64,000 nucleotides of DNA from Cellulophaga sp. 20_2_10 (GTDB lineage: Bacteria; Bacteroidota; Bacteroidia; Flavobacteriales; Flavobacteriaceae), in assembly GCF_023476645.1 (NCBI RefSeq), contig NZ_JAMCOJ010000001.1:558001-622000 (forward strand), read 5' to 3'. Position 1 is the stretch's first letter; every line of letters starts with the position of its first letter. The notes under the pieces were generated by a model. That model was not told the DNA's origin, did no database searches, and worked only from the letters and a program-made list of their open reading frames with translations. Below, piece after piece: positions 26,654 through 36,383 of this stretch. A program made the position numbers and the translations under genes.

Positions 26654-26668
26654 CCCATTATGGGAATA
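26654..26668. promoter_or_regulatory. 15-base palindrome upstream of the sigma factor gene
   Basis: TTCCCATTATGGGAA is a perfect palindrome around a central base, about 40-55 bases before the sigma factor start at 26615. It could be an operator or a 5' leader hairpin. A further 12-base palindrome, TATAGGCCTATA, is at 26717-26728. The rest of the gap to uvrA (26616-26869) holds no gene that I can see. Confidence 0.3.
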
Positions 26669-26818
26669 AGTTCATGCAATAGTGTTTAATAATTTTTAAA
26701 AAAGTAATGTTCGCTATATAGGCCTATAAGTTTAATTACACTTCAAATATATATAAAATAAGAGGTTCCGAAAAAATCTATGTTGTGATTACCCCTATTT
26801 TTGATGTAAAAGCGTGTT

Positions 26819-26852
26819 TTGTGGTTATTAAAAGGTACATATTGTATCTTTA
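26819..26852 (+). promoter_or_regulatory. possible uvrA promoter
   Basis: TTG at 26819-26821 and TATCTTTA at 26845-26852 (one mismatch from TAnnTTTG), 23 bases apart. The predicted start near 26859 is 11 bases before the uvrA ATG at 26870. Confidence 0.35.
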
Positions 26853-26869
26853 CAGTATTAATTACGAAC

Positions 26870-29647
26870 ATGAATACACTTTTAGACGTCGACCCAAAAC
26901 ATAATATTATTATCAAAGGTGCTAAACTGCACAACCTCAAAAATATAGATGTAGTAATTCCTAGAAATAAATTAGTTGTTATTACAGGATTATCTGGTTC
27001 TGGTAAATCTAGCCTTGCCTTTGACACGCTTTATGCAGAGGGACAACGTAGATACGTAGAAAGTCTATCTTCATATGCACGTCAGTTTTTAGGTAAATTA
27101 GATAAACCTAAAGTAGACTATATAAAAGGTATAGCTCCTGCAATTGCAATAGAACAAAAAGTAAATTCTACAAACCCTCGTTCTACCGTAGGTACTACAA
27201 CAGAAATTTATGACTACCTAAAGTTGTTGTATGCAAGAATTGGTAGAACAATATCTCCTGTTTCTGGTAAGCAAGTAAAAAAACATACCGTAACAGATGT
27301 AATCAACTTTATTAAGGAATATAACGACAATACAAAGCTGTTATTGTTAGCCCCTATAAATGTTACAAAAGATCGTGAGCCTTTAAAGGCTTTGGAAATG
27401 TTTTCTAAACAAGGCTATGCTAGAATAAAATATAAAGGTAAAGTAATACGTATAGATGATTCTATTACGGAAATAGATAGAAAGTTTGATTTGGTTGTAG
27501 ATAGAGTTATAACTAAGGATGATGAAGATTTTTACAACAGATTAGCTAATGCAGTAGACACAGCCTTTTTTGAAGGACAAGGAGATTGTATTATAGAAGA
27601 ACTAGAAACGGGCAAGCAAACTCCTTTTAGTAATAAGTTTGAACTAGACGGTATTAAGTTTGTAGAACCTAATGTGCACCTATTTAGTTTTAACAACCCT
27701 TTTGGCGCCTGTCCTACTTGCGAGGGTTATGGAGAAGTAATTGGTATAGATCAAGATTTGGTTGTGCCCAATACTGCGCTATCAGTTTATGAAGGTGCCC
27801 TTTTTCCGTGGAAAGGAGAACGTATGGGTAAATATAAAGACGACTTTGTAGCTGCTGCTTATAAATTTGATTTTCCTGTGCACAAACCTTGGTTTGAGTT
27901 AACCGATGAGCAAAAGCAATTGGTTTGGGATGGTAATAAATATTTTACTGGCTTACATAAGTTTTTTGCCCTGTTAGAAGACAAGAGTTACAAAATACAA
28001 AACCGAGTAATGTTATCTCGCTACAGAGGTAAAACTAAATGTACTACTTGCAAGGGAAAACGTTTACGTCCAGAAACAGACTATGTAAAGGTTAATGATA
28101 AATGTATATCAGAATTAGTAGAGCTGCCTATAGAACTACTAACTAACTTTTTTGAAACTTTTTCTTTAAACAAGTATGATGAGCAAATTGCAAAACGACT
28201 TTTAATAGAAATAACAACAAGACTAAGCTTTTTAAACAAAGTAGGTTTAAGTTACCTAACACTGAATAGAAAATCTAACACATTATCTGGTGGAGAGAGT
28301 CAGCGTATAAACCTAGCAACATCTTTAGGTAGTAGTTTGGTTGGTTCTATGTATATATTAGATGAACCTAGTATTGGTTTACACCCAAAAGATACAGAGA
28401 ACTTAATAGATGTATTAAAATCTTTACGAGATTTAGGAAACACCGTTATTGTTGTAGAACATGACGAGGACATTATGAATGCCGCAGACCAGGTTATAGA
28501 TATAGGTCCGGAAGCCGGCACACACGGAGGCGAAGTTGTTGCGAATGGTACAATGGCAGATATTTTAAAGTCGTCTTCTTTAACAGCTAGCTACCTTAAT
28601 GGAACCAAACAAATTGAAGTTCCTAAAAAAAGAAGAAACTTTACCGAGTTTATTAGAATAATTGGTGCTAGAGAAAATAATCTTAAAAATATAGATGTAA
28701 CCTTTCCTTTAGGTATATTAACTGTAATAACAGGAGTATCTGGTAGCGGAAAAAGTACATTGGTAAAAAAACTCCTCTATCCTATAGTATTAAAAGAAAT
28801 TGGAGGCTACGGAGAAAAAGCGGGTCAGTTTACCTCTGTAGAAGGTAGCTTTAAAAGTATTAAAAATGTAGAGTTTGTAGATCAAAACCCAATTGGTAGA
28901 TCTTCTAGATCTAACCCTGTTACCTATATAAAGGCTTACGATGATATTAGAGCTTTATTTGCTTCACAAAAATTAAGCAAGCTTAGAGCGTACCAAGCAA
29001 AACACTTTTCTTTTAATGTAGATGGTGGTCGTTGTGAAAAATGTAAAGGTGAAGGTGAAATTACGGTAGAAATGCAGTTTATGGCAGATGTACATTTAGA
29101 GTGCGATGCTTGTTATGGTAAACGATTTAAGAAAGAAGTATTAGAAGTAAAGTTTCAGGACGCCAACATAGATGATATTTTAACAATGACTATTGATGAT
29201 GCCATTGCTTTTTTTGAAGAACATCAACAAACAAAAATAATGAATAAGCTTAAACCTTTACAAGATGTTGGTTTGGGCTACGTAACATTAGGTCAGTCCT
29301 CTTCTACTCTATCTGGTGGCGAGGCACAACGAATTAAATTAGCATCGTTCTTAATTAAAGGAAAAACAACTAATAAGTCGTTATTTATTTTTGATGAACC
29401 TACAACAGGTTTACATTTTCATGATATTAAAAAATTACTTAAATCTTTTAATGCATTATTGGCTAAAGGACATTCGGTTATTGTAATAGAACACAATATA
29501 GATCTAATAAAATGTGCCGACTTTATTATAGATTTAGGACCAGAAGGTGGTTCTAAAGGAGGAGAACTTATTGCTGAAGGTACACCAGAACAAATTGCGA
29601 AAAACAAAAAATCTTTTACCGCTAAATACTTAAGAGAAAAACTATAA
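26870..29647 (+). CDS. uvrA: excinuclease ABC subunit A
   Basis: A 925-residue UvrA, start at ATG 26870 (MNTLLDVDPKHNIIIKGA). It recognises DNA damage in nucleotide excision repair as a dimer with UvrB. Two ABC ATPase halves are complete: Walker A ITGLSGSGKSSLAFD (about 38-52) and a second VITGVSGSGKSTLVKK, signatures LSGGESQRI and LSGGEAQRI, and two EPSIGLHP / EPTTGLHF D-loop regions. Zinc modules are seen in CPTCEGYGEV, CTTCKGKRL, CEKCKGEGE and CDACYGKRF. The family assignment is firm; no second gene of the system is nearby. Confidence 0.95.
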   Translation: MNTLLDVDPKHNIIIKGAKLHNLKNIDVVIPRNKLVVITGLSGSGKSSLAFDTLYAEGQRRYVESLSSYARQFLGKLDKPKVDYIKGIAPAIAIEQKVNSTNPRSTVGTTTEIYDYLKLLYARIGRTISPVSGKQVKKHTVTDVINFIKEYNDNTKLLLLAPINVTKDREPLKALEMFSKQGYARIKYKGKVIRIDDSITEIDRKFDLVVDRVITKDDEDFYNRLANAVDTAFFEGQGDCIIEELETGKQTPFSNKFELDGIKFVEPNVHLFSFNNPFGACPTCEGYGEVIGIDQDLVVPNTALSVYEGALFPWKGERMGKYKDDFVAAAYKFDFPVHKPWFELTDEQKQLVWDGNKYFTGLHKFFALLEDKSYKIQNRVMLSRYRGKTKCTTCKGKRLRPETDYVKVNDKCISELVELPIELLTNFFETFSLNKYDEQIAKRLLIEITTRLSFLNKVGLSYLTLNRKSNTLSGGESQRINLATSLGSSLVGSMYILDEPSIGLHPKDTENLIDVLKSLRDLGNTVIVVEHDEDIMNAADQVIDIGPEAGTHGGEVVANGTMADILKSSSLTASYLNGTKQIEVPKKRRNFTEFIRIIGARENNLKNIDVTFPLGILTVITGVSGSGKSTLVKKLLYPIVLKEIGGYGEKAGQFTSVEGSFKSIKNVEFVDQNPIGRSSRSNPVTYIKAYDDIRALFASQKLSKLRAYQAKHFSFNVDGGRCEKCKGEGEITVEMQFMADVHLECDACYGKRFKKEVLEVKFQDANIDDILTMTIDDAIAFFEEHQQTKIMNKLKPLQDVGLGYVTLGQSSSTLSGGEAQRIKLASFLIKGKTTNKSLFIFDEPTTGLHFHDIKKLLKSFNALLAKGHSVIVIEHNIDLIKCADFIIDLGPEGGSKGGELIAEGTPEQIAKNKKSFTAKYLREKL

Positions 29648-29696
29648 CTTAAAAAAAAGATTGATTTCCAGATAGTTAACTTGTTTTTTGTTTTTT

Positions 29697-29712
29697 TGGC
29701 ACGCTGTTTGTA
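29697..29712 (+). promoter_or_regulatory. sigma-54-type promoter (-24/-12)
   Basis: TGGCACGCTGTTTGTA matches the sigma-54 consensus TGGCACG-N4-TTGC-A/T at every fixed position except the last C of TTGC, which is T. The -24 GG and -12 region are correctly spaced. Transcription would begin near 29723, 44 bases before the ATG at 29767. No TAnnTTTG element is in the same place. Sigma-54 promoters need an enhancer-binding activator; none is encoded nearby. Confidence 0.55.
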
Positions 29713-29724
29713 TTATAGATAACA

Positions 29725-29744
29725 GAATGTAAATAGGTACATTC
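29725..29744 (+). promoter_or_regulatory. 5' leader hairpin of the exported repeat-rich protein
   Basis: GAATGTA (29725-29731) and TACATTC (29738-29744) form a 7-bp stem with a 6-base loop beginning right after the predicted sigma-54 start. It may stabilise the mRNA's 5' end or bind a regulator. Confidence 0.4.
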
Positions 29745-29766
29745 AGAATTTATAAAACCTTATAGT

Positions 29767-31032
29767 ATGAAAAAATCAGTACTCCTTTTTACAGCACTTA
29801 TCGTTGGTACGTTTAGTACCATGGCTGTAACTATAGAAAACACAGAGAATAAGGTTGCAACAAGCAATACTTTTAGACAAAACAATTCTTTCATCTTTGT
29901 AGAAAACGGTGTCACGTTTTCAGTTTTCCCAGATGGTGAATTCGACTTTTATATTGATAATAGAGTAAATGTAAACGCTAACATAAGCTTAGGTAGAAAT
30001 AGCAACATCACTTTTAATACAGGATATAATTATAATGGTTATGTACAGTATGATGATTATGGAGCTGTAATACAAGTAGAAAACGTTGGTATCTATTATG
30101 ACTATTATGGTAGGGTAGAACAAATTGGTGACATAAACATTGACTACAGAAATAATAGAGTTAATAGATTGGGTGGTATGTATGTTTATTATAACAACAG
30201 AGGTTATTATGATTACCATAGAGGATATATAAACAGGTATAACAGAAACTATACCTTTAACAGTTACCATAACTATTTTCATAGACCTGCAACAAGCTAT
30301 TGTTTAGTACAATCTAGACCATACAGAAGATACTATGCTCCTGTTAGATATACATATTATAGTCCGTATAGAAACAACTATAGAAAATCTTATGTAAAAG
30401 TTGGAAAAAATTACAAGCAAGACAGACGTAACAATTACAGGTCTCCTAATGTATATAGAAATGACACTAGAGTAACGCAAAGAAGTAACAGAACAGTTGG
30501 TCCTGCTACACAGAGAACAAATTCTAGAACTGTTGCACATAACTCAGCTAAAAGTAACAGAGCTGTAGATTACAACAGAAGAGGTACTAATAGTCGTATT
30601 TCTCAAAGAAGTAACAATGCTGTTATTAATAGCAACGCTCGTAGAGGTAGCACAACAAGTAGATCTACAACAAAAAATCCAGTAGCTACTAGAACTGTAA
30701 CAAGGTCTACTACGTATAAAACACCATCTAGAACTAGTAATACAAATAGTAGAGTTGGTACTACAAGAAGCACAACAAACAGAAGTGTTGCTAAAGCACC
30801 AGCAAGAACAACTACTCAAAGAACTTCAACGGTTAGTAGAAAACCTAGGAGTACAAATAGTAGAGCTACAAGAAGTACTACAACAACAACTAGAACTGTT
30901 ACAAAAGCACCTAGTAGAAGTAGTTCTTCTAAAAGTAGAGCCTCTTCAACAAGAAGCAGTTCTAGCAGTAGCAAAGCAAAAACACCATCTAGATCTAGTA
31001 GAACTAGTTCTAGTACAAGAAGTAGAAGTTAA
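29767..31032 (+). CDS. exported Tyr/Asn-rich protein with a basic Ser/Arg/Thr-rich C-terminal tail
   Basis: A 421-residue protein with a signal peptide (cleavage around residue 20-24). Residues about 40-140 form a beta-rich domain with short repeats (FVENGVTFSVFPDGEFDFYI, GIYYDYYGRVEQIGDI, and further YY/NY units). Residues about 145-225 are rich in Tyr, Arg and Asn (GYYDYHRGYINRYNRN, RPYRRYYAPVRYTYY). From about 235 to the end the composition collapses to Ser, Thr, Arg, Asn and Lys (RSTTNRSVAKAPARTTTQR), with almost no acidic residues, so the tail is disordered and strongly basic. It should bind polyanions such as LPS, wall polymer or DNA outside the cytoplasm. Only the N-terminal domain resembles something I have seen in other flavobacteria; function unknown. 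Confidence 0.8.
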   Translation: MKKSVLLFTALIVGTFSTMAVTIENTENKVATSNTFRQNNSFIFVENGVTFSVFPDGEFDFYIDNRVNVNANISLGRNSNITFNTGYNYNGYVQYDDYGAVIQVENVGIYYDYYGRVEQIGDINIDYRNNRVNRLGGMYVYYNNRGYYDYHRGYINRYNRNYTFNSYHNYFHRPATSYCLVQSRPYRRYYAPVRYTYYSPYRNNYRKSYVKVGKNYKQDRRNNYRSPNVYRNDTRVTQRSNRTVGPATQRTNSRTVAHNSAKSNRAVDYNRRGTNSRISQRSNNAVINSNARRGSTTSRSTTKNPVATRTVTRSTTYKTPSRTSNTNSRVGTTRSTTNRSVAKAPARTTTQRTSTVSRKPRSTNSRATRSTTTTTRTVTKAPSRSSSSKSRASSTRSSSSSSKAKTPSRSSRTSSSTRSRS

Positions 31033-31061
31033 TAAAGGCAGTTTTTTAGGTTGTTAGTTGT

Positions 31062-31110
31062 TAAAGCCCTTGGAGAATTAATTCTTCAGGGGCTTTACTT
31101 TTTTTTTAGA
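31062..31110 (+). terminator. bidirectional terminator before the flippase gene
   Basis: TAAAGCCC (31062-31069) pairs with GGGCTTTA (31090-31097), with an imperfect inner arm (GAGAAT/ATTCTT), followed by a long T-run. It lies between converging genes. Confidence 0.7.
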
Positions 31111-31115
31111 ACAGC

Positions 31116-32576
31116 TTACTTTTTCTTTTTTAAGTAAGATGATACAATACTGTAGACATCTTCAGAAACTCGTAATTTAAACAACACCAACACATATACT
31201 ACACTTATTAAAATGCTTTTTAAAGCGATGTTAAGTATCGGATGAAAATTAAAATTGATAAAATAAAAGAGAGCGCCTAAACCACTTAAGATAAGTAAAA
31301 CTTTAAGAGTATCTAAACTAAACGGATGCATTTTAAACTTTGCATATACATACGTAATCTTAGCGAAGTTAAAACTCGCAATTGCAATAAAAGTAGCCCA
31401 AGCAGCTCCTTCTAGACCATAAGCAGGAATTAAAATGTAGTTTAAGAAAACAACTAAAATAGCTAGTAACACTCCCATTACAAGAATAGCTCTGTAATAA
31501 TCCGAATTAAAAAGAATAGAATTACTATTTCCTAAAATAGAATCTAATACTTTAGTTAGTCCTATTAAAAAAACAACCAATACGCCTCCTCTATAAGCAA
31601 CAGGCATTAACTTATATAATTCCTGAAGGTTTAGCATAATTAGTAAAAATATAATTCCTGAAATAATAAATAAGGTCAAGGAAGATTTCTTATACAGTTT
31701 TCTAAGCTCTGGCTTGTCTTTATTGTTTAATAATTTTGCCGTTAATGGGTGCGTTATTTGGTGCATTGCCCTAGACGGAACAGTTATAACTGTGGCTATA
31801 AAAACCGAAACTCCGTAGAAAGCAACATTTTCTATTTCTACATATTGGTTTAGCATAAATTTATCTATCTCTAACAATATTACTGCTGCAGAACCTCCCA
31901 AAATAATTAACGCACTATACTTTACAATAGACACATAATTATTGGGCAACTTAAAACTGAAACTTGGCATTTGCAACCTAAAAGCATAAATCTTCATTAC
32001 TACCATTCGTAAGACATAAACACCTACTAATGCTTTTAAAAAAAAGTCTACTGTTATTGTGTTGAAATAAACTAGCACTAATAAAATAGCAATACACAAC
32101 CTCCCAAAAACCTCTTTCATAAAGTTTCCAAAAACAGATTTCATATGCACTTTTACCCAAGAGTAAAAAATCTCAAAATAAGACATTGCTAAGCCTATAA
32201 AAAATATGTACCAGACATAATCTTTTACTTCTTCATTCTTTTCTGCAATAAAGTTTCCAATAAGGTCATTCGCAAAATAACTAAAAATGCCTAAGGGTAT
32301 AATTAAAATCAAAGGCAAATACAGCATTAAGCTTAAAAACGAATTAACATCTTTACTATCCTTATAACTGCTGTAAAATTTAACCAATGTATTTTGTGCA
32401 CCAAAAGTTAAAATGGGCATTAACAAAGCGGCGGTAGCTAGTATAACAGTAACTAAACCATAGTATTCTTTGGATAAAAAATTGGTGTATAAAAAAAGTG
32501 TATTTATGGCACCAATGCCAAAACCGACAAAGGTAACAATGGTATTATTAAAAGTTTGTTTAAATACGATACCCAT
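31116..32576 (-). CDS. polysaccharide flippase (Wzx/MATE-like)
   Basis: A 486-residue protein with about 12-14 transmembrane segments, of the oligosaccharide/lipopolysaccharide flippase family. The opening FKQTFNNTIVTFVGFGIGAINTLFL and the segment SKEYYGLVTVILATAALLMPIL are typical. It moves lipid-linked glycan units across the inner membrane. It overlaps the GT4 gene by 17 bases and is the last gene of a run with YfhO and the glycosyltransferase, so it belongs to surface polysaccharide or glycolipid assembly. Which glycan is not visible. Confidence 0.87.
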   Translation of the reverse strand: MGIVFKQTFNNTIVTFVGFGIGAINTLFLYTNFLSKEYYGLVTVILATAALLMPILTFGAQNTLVKFYSSYKDSKDVNSFLSLMLYLPLILIIPLGIFSYFANDLIGNFIAEKNEEVKDYVWYIFFIGLAMSYFEIFYSWVKVHMKSVFGNFMKEVFGRLCIAILLVLVYFNTITVDFFLKALVGVYVLRMVVMKIYAFRLQMPSFSFKLPNNYVSIVKYSALIILGGSAAVILLEIDKFMLNQYVEIENVAFYGVSVFIATVITVPSRAMHQITHPLTAKLLNNKDKPELRKLYKKSSLTLFIISGIIFLLIMLNLQELYKLMPVAYRGGVLVVFLIGLTKVLDSILGNSNSILFNSDYYRAILVMGVLLAILVVFLNYILIPAYGLEGAAWATFIAIASFNFAKITYVYAKFKMHPFSLDTLKVLLILSGLGALFYFINFNFHPILNIALKSILISVVYVLVLFKLRVSEDVYSIVSSYLKKKK

Positions 32577-33846
32577 ATAAATGCTTCGCTAATTTAGCTG
32601 TACGTTCTTTTCTACTGTATGTATTAATAGTAGTAGAAGCGACTCTTAATTCTTGTTTTTTATAATCTGTAAACCAATCTAAAAGTAAACTTTTTAAACT
32701 AGACTTATCATCATAATTAAAAGCTACTCCTGTATTTGTTTCTTTTATTATAGTACTTACCTCCCAACCTTTAGGACCTATTCCTAAAATTGGCCTTTGT
32801 GCTCGCATATACTCAAACAACTTACCTGCAATAATACCAACAGTATCCGGTGAGTTTATTTCCGACAACAATAATAACTGCGATTTTTCTTGATATGCCA
32901 AAGCTTCTGTGTGAGATACATAACCTATTATGCTTACATAAGGCTTCAACTTATGTTTATAAATAGTTTCTAGAACATCTTCACTTACAACACCAACAAA
33001 CTGAAGGGATAAACTATTTTTAAAATCCTGGTTTTCATCACACAATTCTGATAATGTCTCCCATAAATTCTCTGGGTTTCTGCCTGTTAATAAAGAACCA
33101 ATGTGAGATATGGTAAACTTATTATCTAAAACAATCTGTTCTGCAACGGCACCATCAAACCCATTTGTAATTACCTCAATTGGTTTAGTTGTAATGCCTA
33201 AAAATTCTTTCTTAGTTGTTTCACTGGTAACCACAATACTATCTGCACTATTTAAAACTAAATGCTCTAAATATTTGTGCTTTTTAGCAGATGCTTTACT
33301 TAAACGCAATTTTTTATGATACCCAATAGAAGTCCAAGGGTCTCTAAAGTCTGCAACCCAATTTATACCAAGGTTTTGTTTCAGTTTATGACCTATTAAA
33401 TGTACACTATGTGGCGGACCCGTAGTAATAACCGTATTTATTTGTTCTTTTTCTAATACCGTTGTCAAATAAGAAACCGATGGCTTAATCCAGTTTTTAC
33501 GGGCATCGGGAATAAAAAAATTACCGCGTACCCAAAGTAAAAATTTTTCTACTGTAGATTGATTTTTATGTTGTATTAACCCAGAACTTATTTGTTTTGT
33601 TTTATTTTTAGATAGAAAACTTGCCCAGCCATAAGGCTCCCTAATCTTATGTTTGTATATTTTTATACCTTCTGGAATTTGGTTTACAAATGAAGTATCT
33701 GTAATTGGGTAATTAGGATTCTCTGGTACATAAACCACAGGCTCAATATCAAACTCTCTTAAGTACTTTACAAACTTAAGCCACCTCTGCACACCTGGAC
33801 CACCAGCTGGTGGCCAATAATAGGTTATAATAAGTACCTTTTGCAT
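32560..33846 (-). CDS. family 4 glycosyltransferase
   Basis: A 428-residue GT-B-fold glycosyltransferase. The N-terminus ITYYWPPAGGPGVQRWLKF is typical of GT4 enzymes acting in exopolysaccharide synthesis. The C-terminal half has the usual EVITNGFD hinge and the NSPDTVGIIAGKLFEYMRAQ donor-binding region with the conserved glutamate. It uses a nucleotide sugar in the cytoplasm. The start codon overlaps the stop of yfhO (TAATG), and its end overlaps the flippase gene by 17 bases, so the three are translationally coupled. Confidence 0.87.
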   Translation of the reverse strand: MQKVLIITYYWPPAGGPGVQRWLKFVKYLREFDIEPVVYVPENPNYPITDTSFVNQIPEGIKIYKHKIREPYGWASFLSKNKTKQISSGLIQHKNQSTVEKFLLWVRGNFFIPDARKNWIKPSVSYLTTVLEKEQINTVITTGPPHSVHLIGHKLKQNLGINWVADFRDPWTSIGYHKKLRLSKASAKKHKYLEHLVLNSADSIVVTSETTKKEFLGITTKPIEVITNGFDGAVAEQIVLDNKFTISHIGSLLTGRNPENLWETLSELCDENQDFKNSLSLQFVGVVSEDVLETIYKHKLKPYVSIIGYVSHTEALAYQEKSQLLLLSEINSPDTVGIIAGKLFEYMRAQRPILGIGPKGWEVSTIIKETNTGVAFNYDDKSSLKSLLLDWFTDYKKQELRVASTTINTYSRKERTAKLAKHLYGYRI

Positions 33847-36281
33847 TACGCCTCTTCTTTTTTGTCCGTTTTTCTAAAAGACAAAAATACACCACCAAGA
33901 ACAATCAAAGCCAATAGCAAATTACTAGCGAGAGCAATTTTACTTCCATTTTTAACAATTTCTGGTTCAAATTTAAATTCTATTTTATGCTTTCCTGCAG
34001 GAATTTCTAAAGCACGCAGTGTATAGTTTACTTTAAAGTAAGGTACGCTTTTACCATCTATATAAGCATTCCATCCATTTTTATAATACATCTCAGAAAA
34101 AACTGCTAAGGCATCATTCTTACTAATAGCTGTATATGTTAAATGGTTAGGCTCGTAATTATCTAAATTTAGTACTGATGTAGAATCTTTTACAAAGTTA
34201 AACTTAGACAAAGTTGGAAACTCCTTAATATTTACAACAGCCTCTGTCTTAACATTTAAACTATCTAAAGCCATAATTTCTTCATTAGCAGAAGATACTT
34301 TTTTTAGGTTTTCTACAAACCAAGCATTGCCATTAGCGTTAGGGTTAACCGCTGGGTAACTGCGCCCTTCTTCGTCTTGCTGTATTACATACTTTACGTT
34401 AAGCATACTTAATACCCTAACATTGTTCTTGTAAATATGAAAATCGAATAAATCTTGCATTGCTGCAGGCTTAGCTCCGTGATAACCACCAATGGAATTG
34501 TGATAGTAAGATGTACTTGCGCCATTTAATCCTTCTTGCGGATTGTAAACTCTGTATACAGATTTGTCTTGTTTAATCTGCTCATCTGTTTTTGTTTTAG
34601 GAAAAGGTTGCTCCATTTTTCTAGCGCTAACAAAATCGTCTTCTGTTACATACCTCTTATCTACAGAAATTAAATCTGCTATAATTAAAACACCAATAGC
34701 TAAGGCAAATATATTTTTAGATAGTTTGTTGTAAATAAATAAATACAAGACTAACATAGCTAAAAACACATACATTATAGACCTTAGTATATCACTAGAA
34801 TAAACTTCTTGCCTATCTAACTTTATCATTGTTAATACTTCTTCTCCAAAATACTTTCTGTAAGTATCATCACTAAGTGCATCAAAAGAAAACATCCCTT
34901 TAGAGAACAATAATAAAAGTAAAGTTCCCAATACTACAACCGCACTAATTAATAAATGTGGCTTGTATTTGGCTCTATTTTCTTTTTCTTTAAACAAAGT
35001 CATTAAAGCTAAAATACCTAACAGCGGTATACAAAGTTCTAGTACTACTTGTATAGATGATACTGCCCTAAATTTATCATACAGCGGAAAATTATCTATC
35101 ATAAAATTGGTAAGCAAGCTAAAGTTTTTACCCCAAGAAAGAAGTAAAGACATCATAACACCCGCCAAAAGCCACCATTTTACTTTTCCTCTTACAATTA
35201 AAAGTCCCAGTATAAATAAGAAAAATAGAACTACTCCAACATATGCAGCACCAGAAACTCCTGGTTGATCTCCCCAATATAGCGGCAAACTTTCTGTAAA
35301 ATCTAATGCTTTAGATCTAGATAAACCCTTATTAGTTAAAAAAGCATAAGTTTTAGAATCCGTACCTAAATTTTCGGCATTAGAACCACCAAACAGCCTA
35401 GGTGCTATAATATTAAAAGACTCCACAATACCATAACTGTACTGGGTAATATATTCTTTATCCAAACCACCTGTACTTATTCTAGGTGTACCATCAGGAT
35501 TAATTGTTAAACTAGACTTACCTCTAGTGCTCCAATCCGAGTATTCTTTGGTTGCCATTAAATTGGTTGCGTTTGTAGCAATACCCAGAACAACAGCTAC
35601 AATTAATAAGCCAACAGAAATAAAGTAGTGTTTTAATTCTTTTTGTACAATGGCATATATTAAATAAATTACACCTAAAATAAGTATTAAAAGCATAAAA
35701 TAATAGGTCATTTGGTAATGGTTTGCATTTACCTCCAAAGCCATAGCAAATGCCGTGAGAATAAAACCTAGTATATATTTTTTTCGAAACATTAATACTA
35801 TACCACCCAAAAGCATAGGAATATAGCCTAAAGCGTGCGCTTTAGCATTATGACCAACACCTAAAATAATAATTAAGTAAGTACTAAAACCAAAAGCCAA
35901 TGCACCAACTACTGCCAATCTATAATCTACTTTTAAACAACACAATAGTATATAAAAACCTAGAAAATAAAGAAATAAATAATCTGCTGGTCTAGGTAAA
36001 AATCGTATAACTTTATCTAATTTCTTAATATAGTTATTGGGATAATTAGCTCCTAATTGATAGGTTGGCATACCACCAAAAGCACTATTTGTCCAGTATG
36101 GTTCTGAATCTGTTTTATCTCTAAAATTATTTTGCTCTTTTGCCATCCCAGTATACTGAGCAATATCTGATTGAAATATTTTTTTTCCTTGAAGAACAGG
36201 CGTAAAATAAGCCAAAGAAGCAACTACAAATAAGACAAGAACAAAAAAGTTTGTTAAGATTGATTTAAAGCTGATTTTCAT
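33846..36281 (-). CDS. YfhO-family integral membrane protein
   Basis: An 811-residue membrane protein with about 13 transmembrane segments and a large hydrophilic C-terminal region before a final helix. It matches the YfhO family: after the first helix comes the periplasmic loop FQSDIAQYTGMAKEQNNFRDKTDSEP, and later the NANHYQMTYYFML and EYSDWSTRGKSS stretches. YfhO homologues in Gram-positive bacteria glycosylate lipoteichoic acid; in Bacteroidota the family is probably a GT-C-type glycosyltransferase acting on the outer face of the inner membrane. It is the first of three coupled glycan genes. Confidence 0.87.
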   Translation of the reverse strand: MKISFKSILTNFFVLVLFVVASLAYFTPVLQGKKIFQSDIAQYTGMAKEQNNFRDKTDSEPYWTNSAFGGMPTYQLGANYPNNYIKKLDKVIRFLPRPADYLFLYFLGFYILLCCLKVDYRLAVVGALAFGFSTYLIIILGVGHNAKAHALGYIPMLLGGIVLMFRKKYILGFILTAFAMALEVNANHYQMTYYFMLLILILGVIYLIYAIVQKELKHYFISVGLLIVAVVLGIATNATNLMATKEYSDWSTRGKSSLTINPDGTPRISTGGLDKEYITQYSYGIVESFNIIAPRLFGGSNAENLGTDSKTYAFLTNKGLSRSKALDFTESLPLYWGDQPGVSGAAYVGVVLFFLFILGLLIVRGKVKWWLLAGVMMSLLLSWGKNFSLLTNFMIDNFPLYDKFRAVSSIQVVLELCIPLLGILALMTLFKEKENRAKYKPHLLISAVVVLGTLLLLLFSKGMFSFDALSDDTYRKYFGEEVLTMIKLDRQEVYSSDILRSIMYVFLAMLVLYLFIYNKLSKNIFALAIGVLIIADLISVDKRYVTEDDFVSARKMEQPFPKTKTDEQIKQDKSVYRVYNPQEGLNGASTSYYHNSIGGYHGAKPAAMQDLFDFHIYKNNVRVLSMLNVKYVIQQDEEGRSYPAVNPNANGNAWFVENLKKVSSANEEIMALDSLNVKTEAVVNIKEFPTLSKFNFVKDSTSVLNLDNYEPNHLTYTAISKNDALAVFSEMYYKNGWNAYIDGKSVPYFKVNYTLRALEIPAGKHKIEFKFEPEIVKNGSKIALASNLLLALIVLGGVFLSFRKTDKKEEA

Positions 36282-36383
36282 TTTATTTTTAATGGTATTA
36301 GATTAGCACGCATAACAGTAGTTAACAGCAATTAAGCAATTGTTAGGCTACTAATATAATTTGGGTTGGTTGTATTTTTGATA

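Noticed and set aside
30400-31030. possible CRISPR or tandem repeat array
   Set aside because: The repetitive look comes from repeated Ser/Arg/Thr codons; there are no constant repeats with spacers.
30544-31057. frames in other phases across the low-complexity tail of the exported protein
   Set aside because: The triplet repeats (aga, agt, act) keep several frames open; only the frame with the signal peptide makes biological sense.
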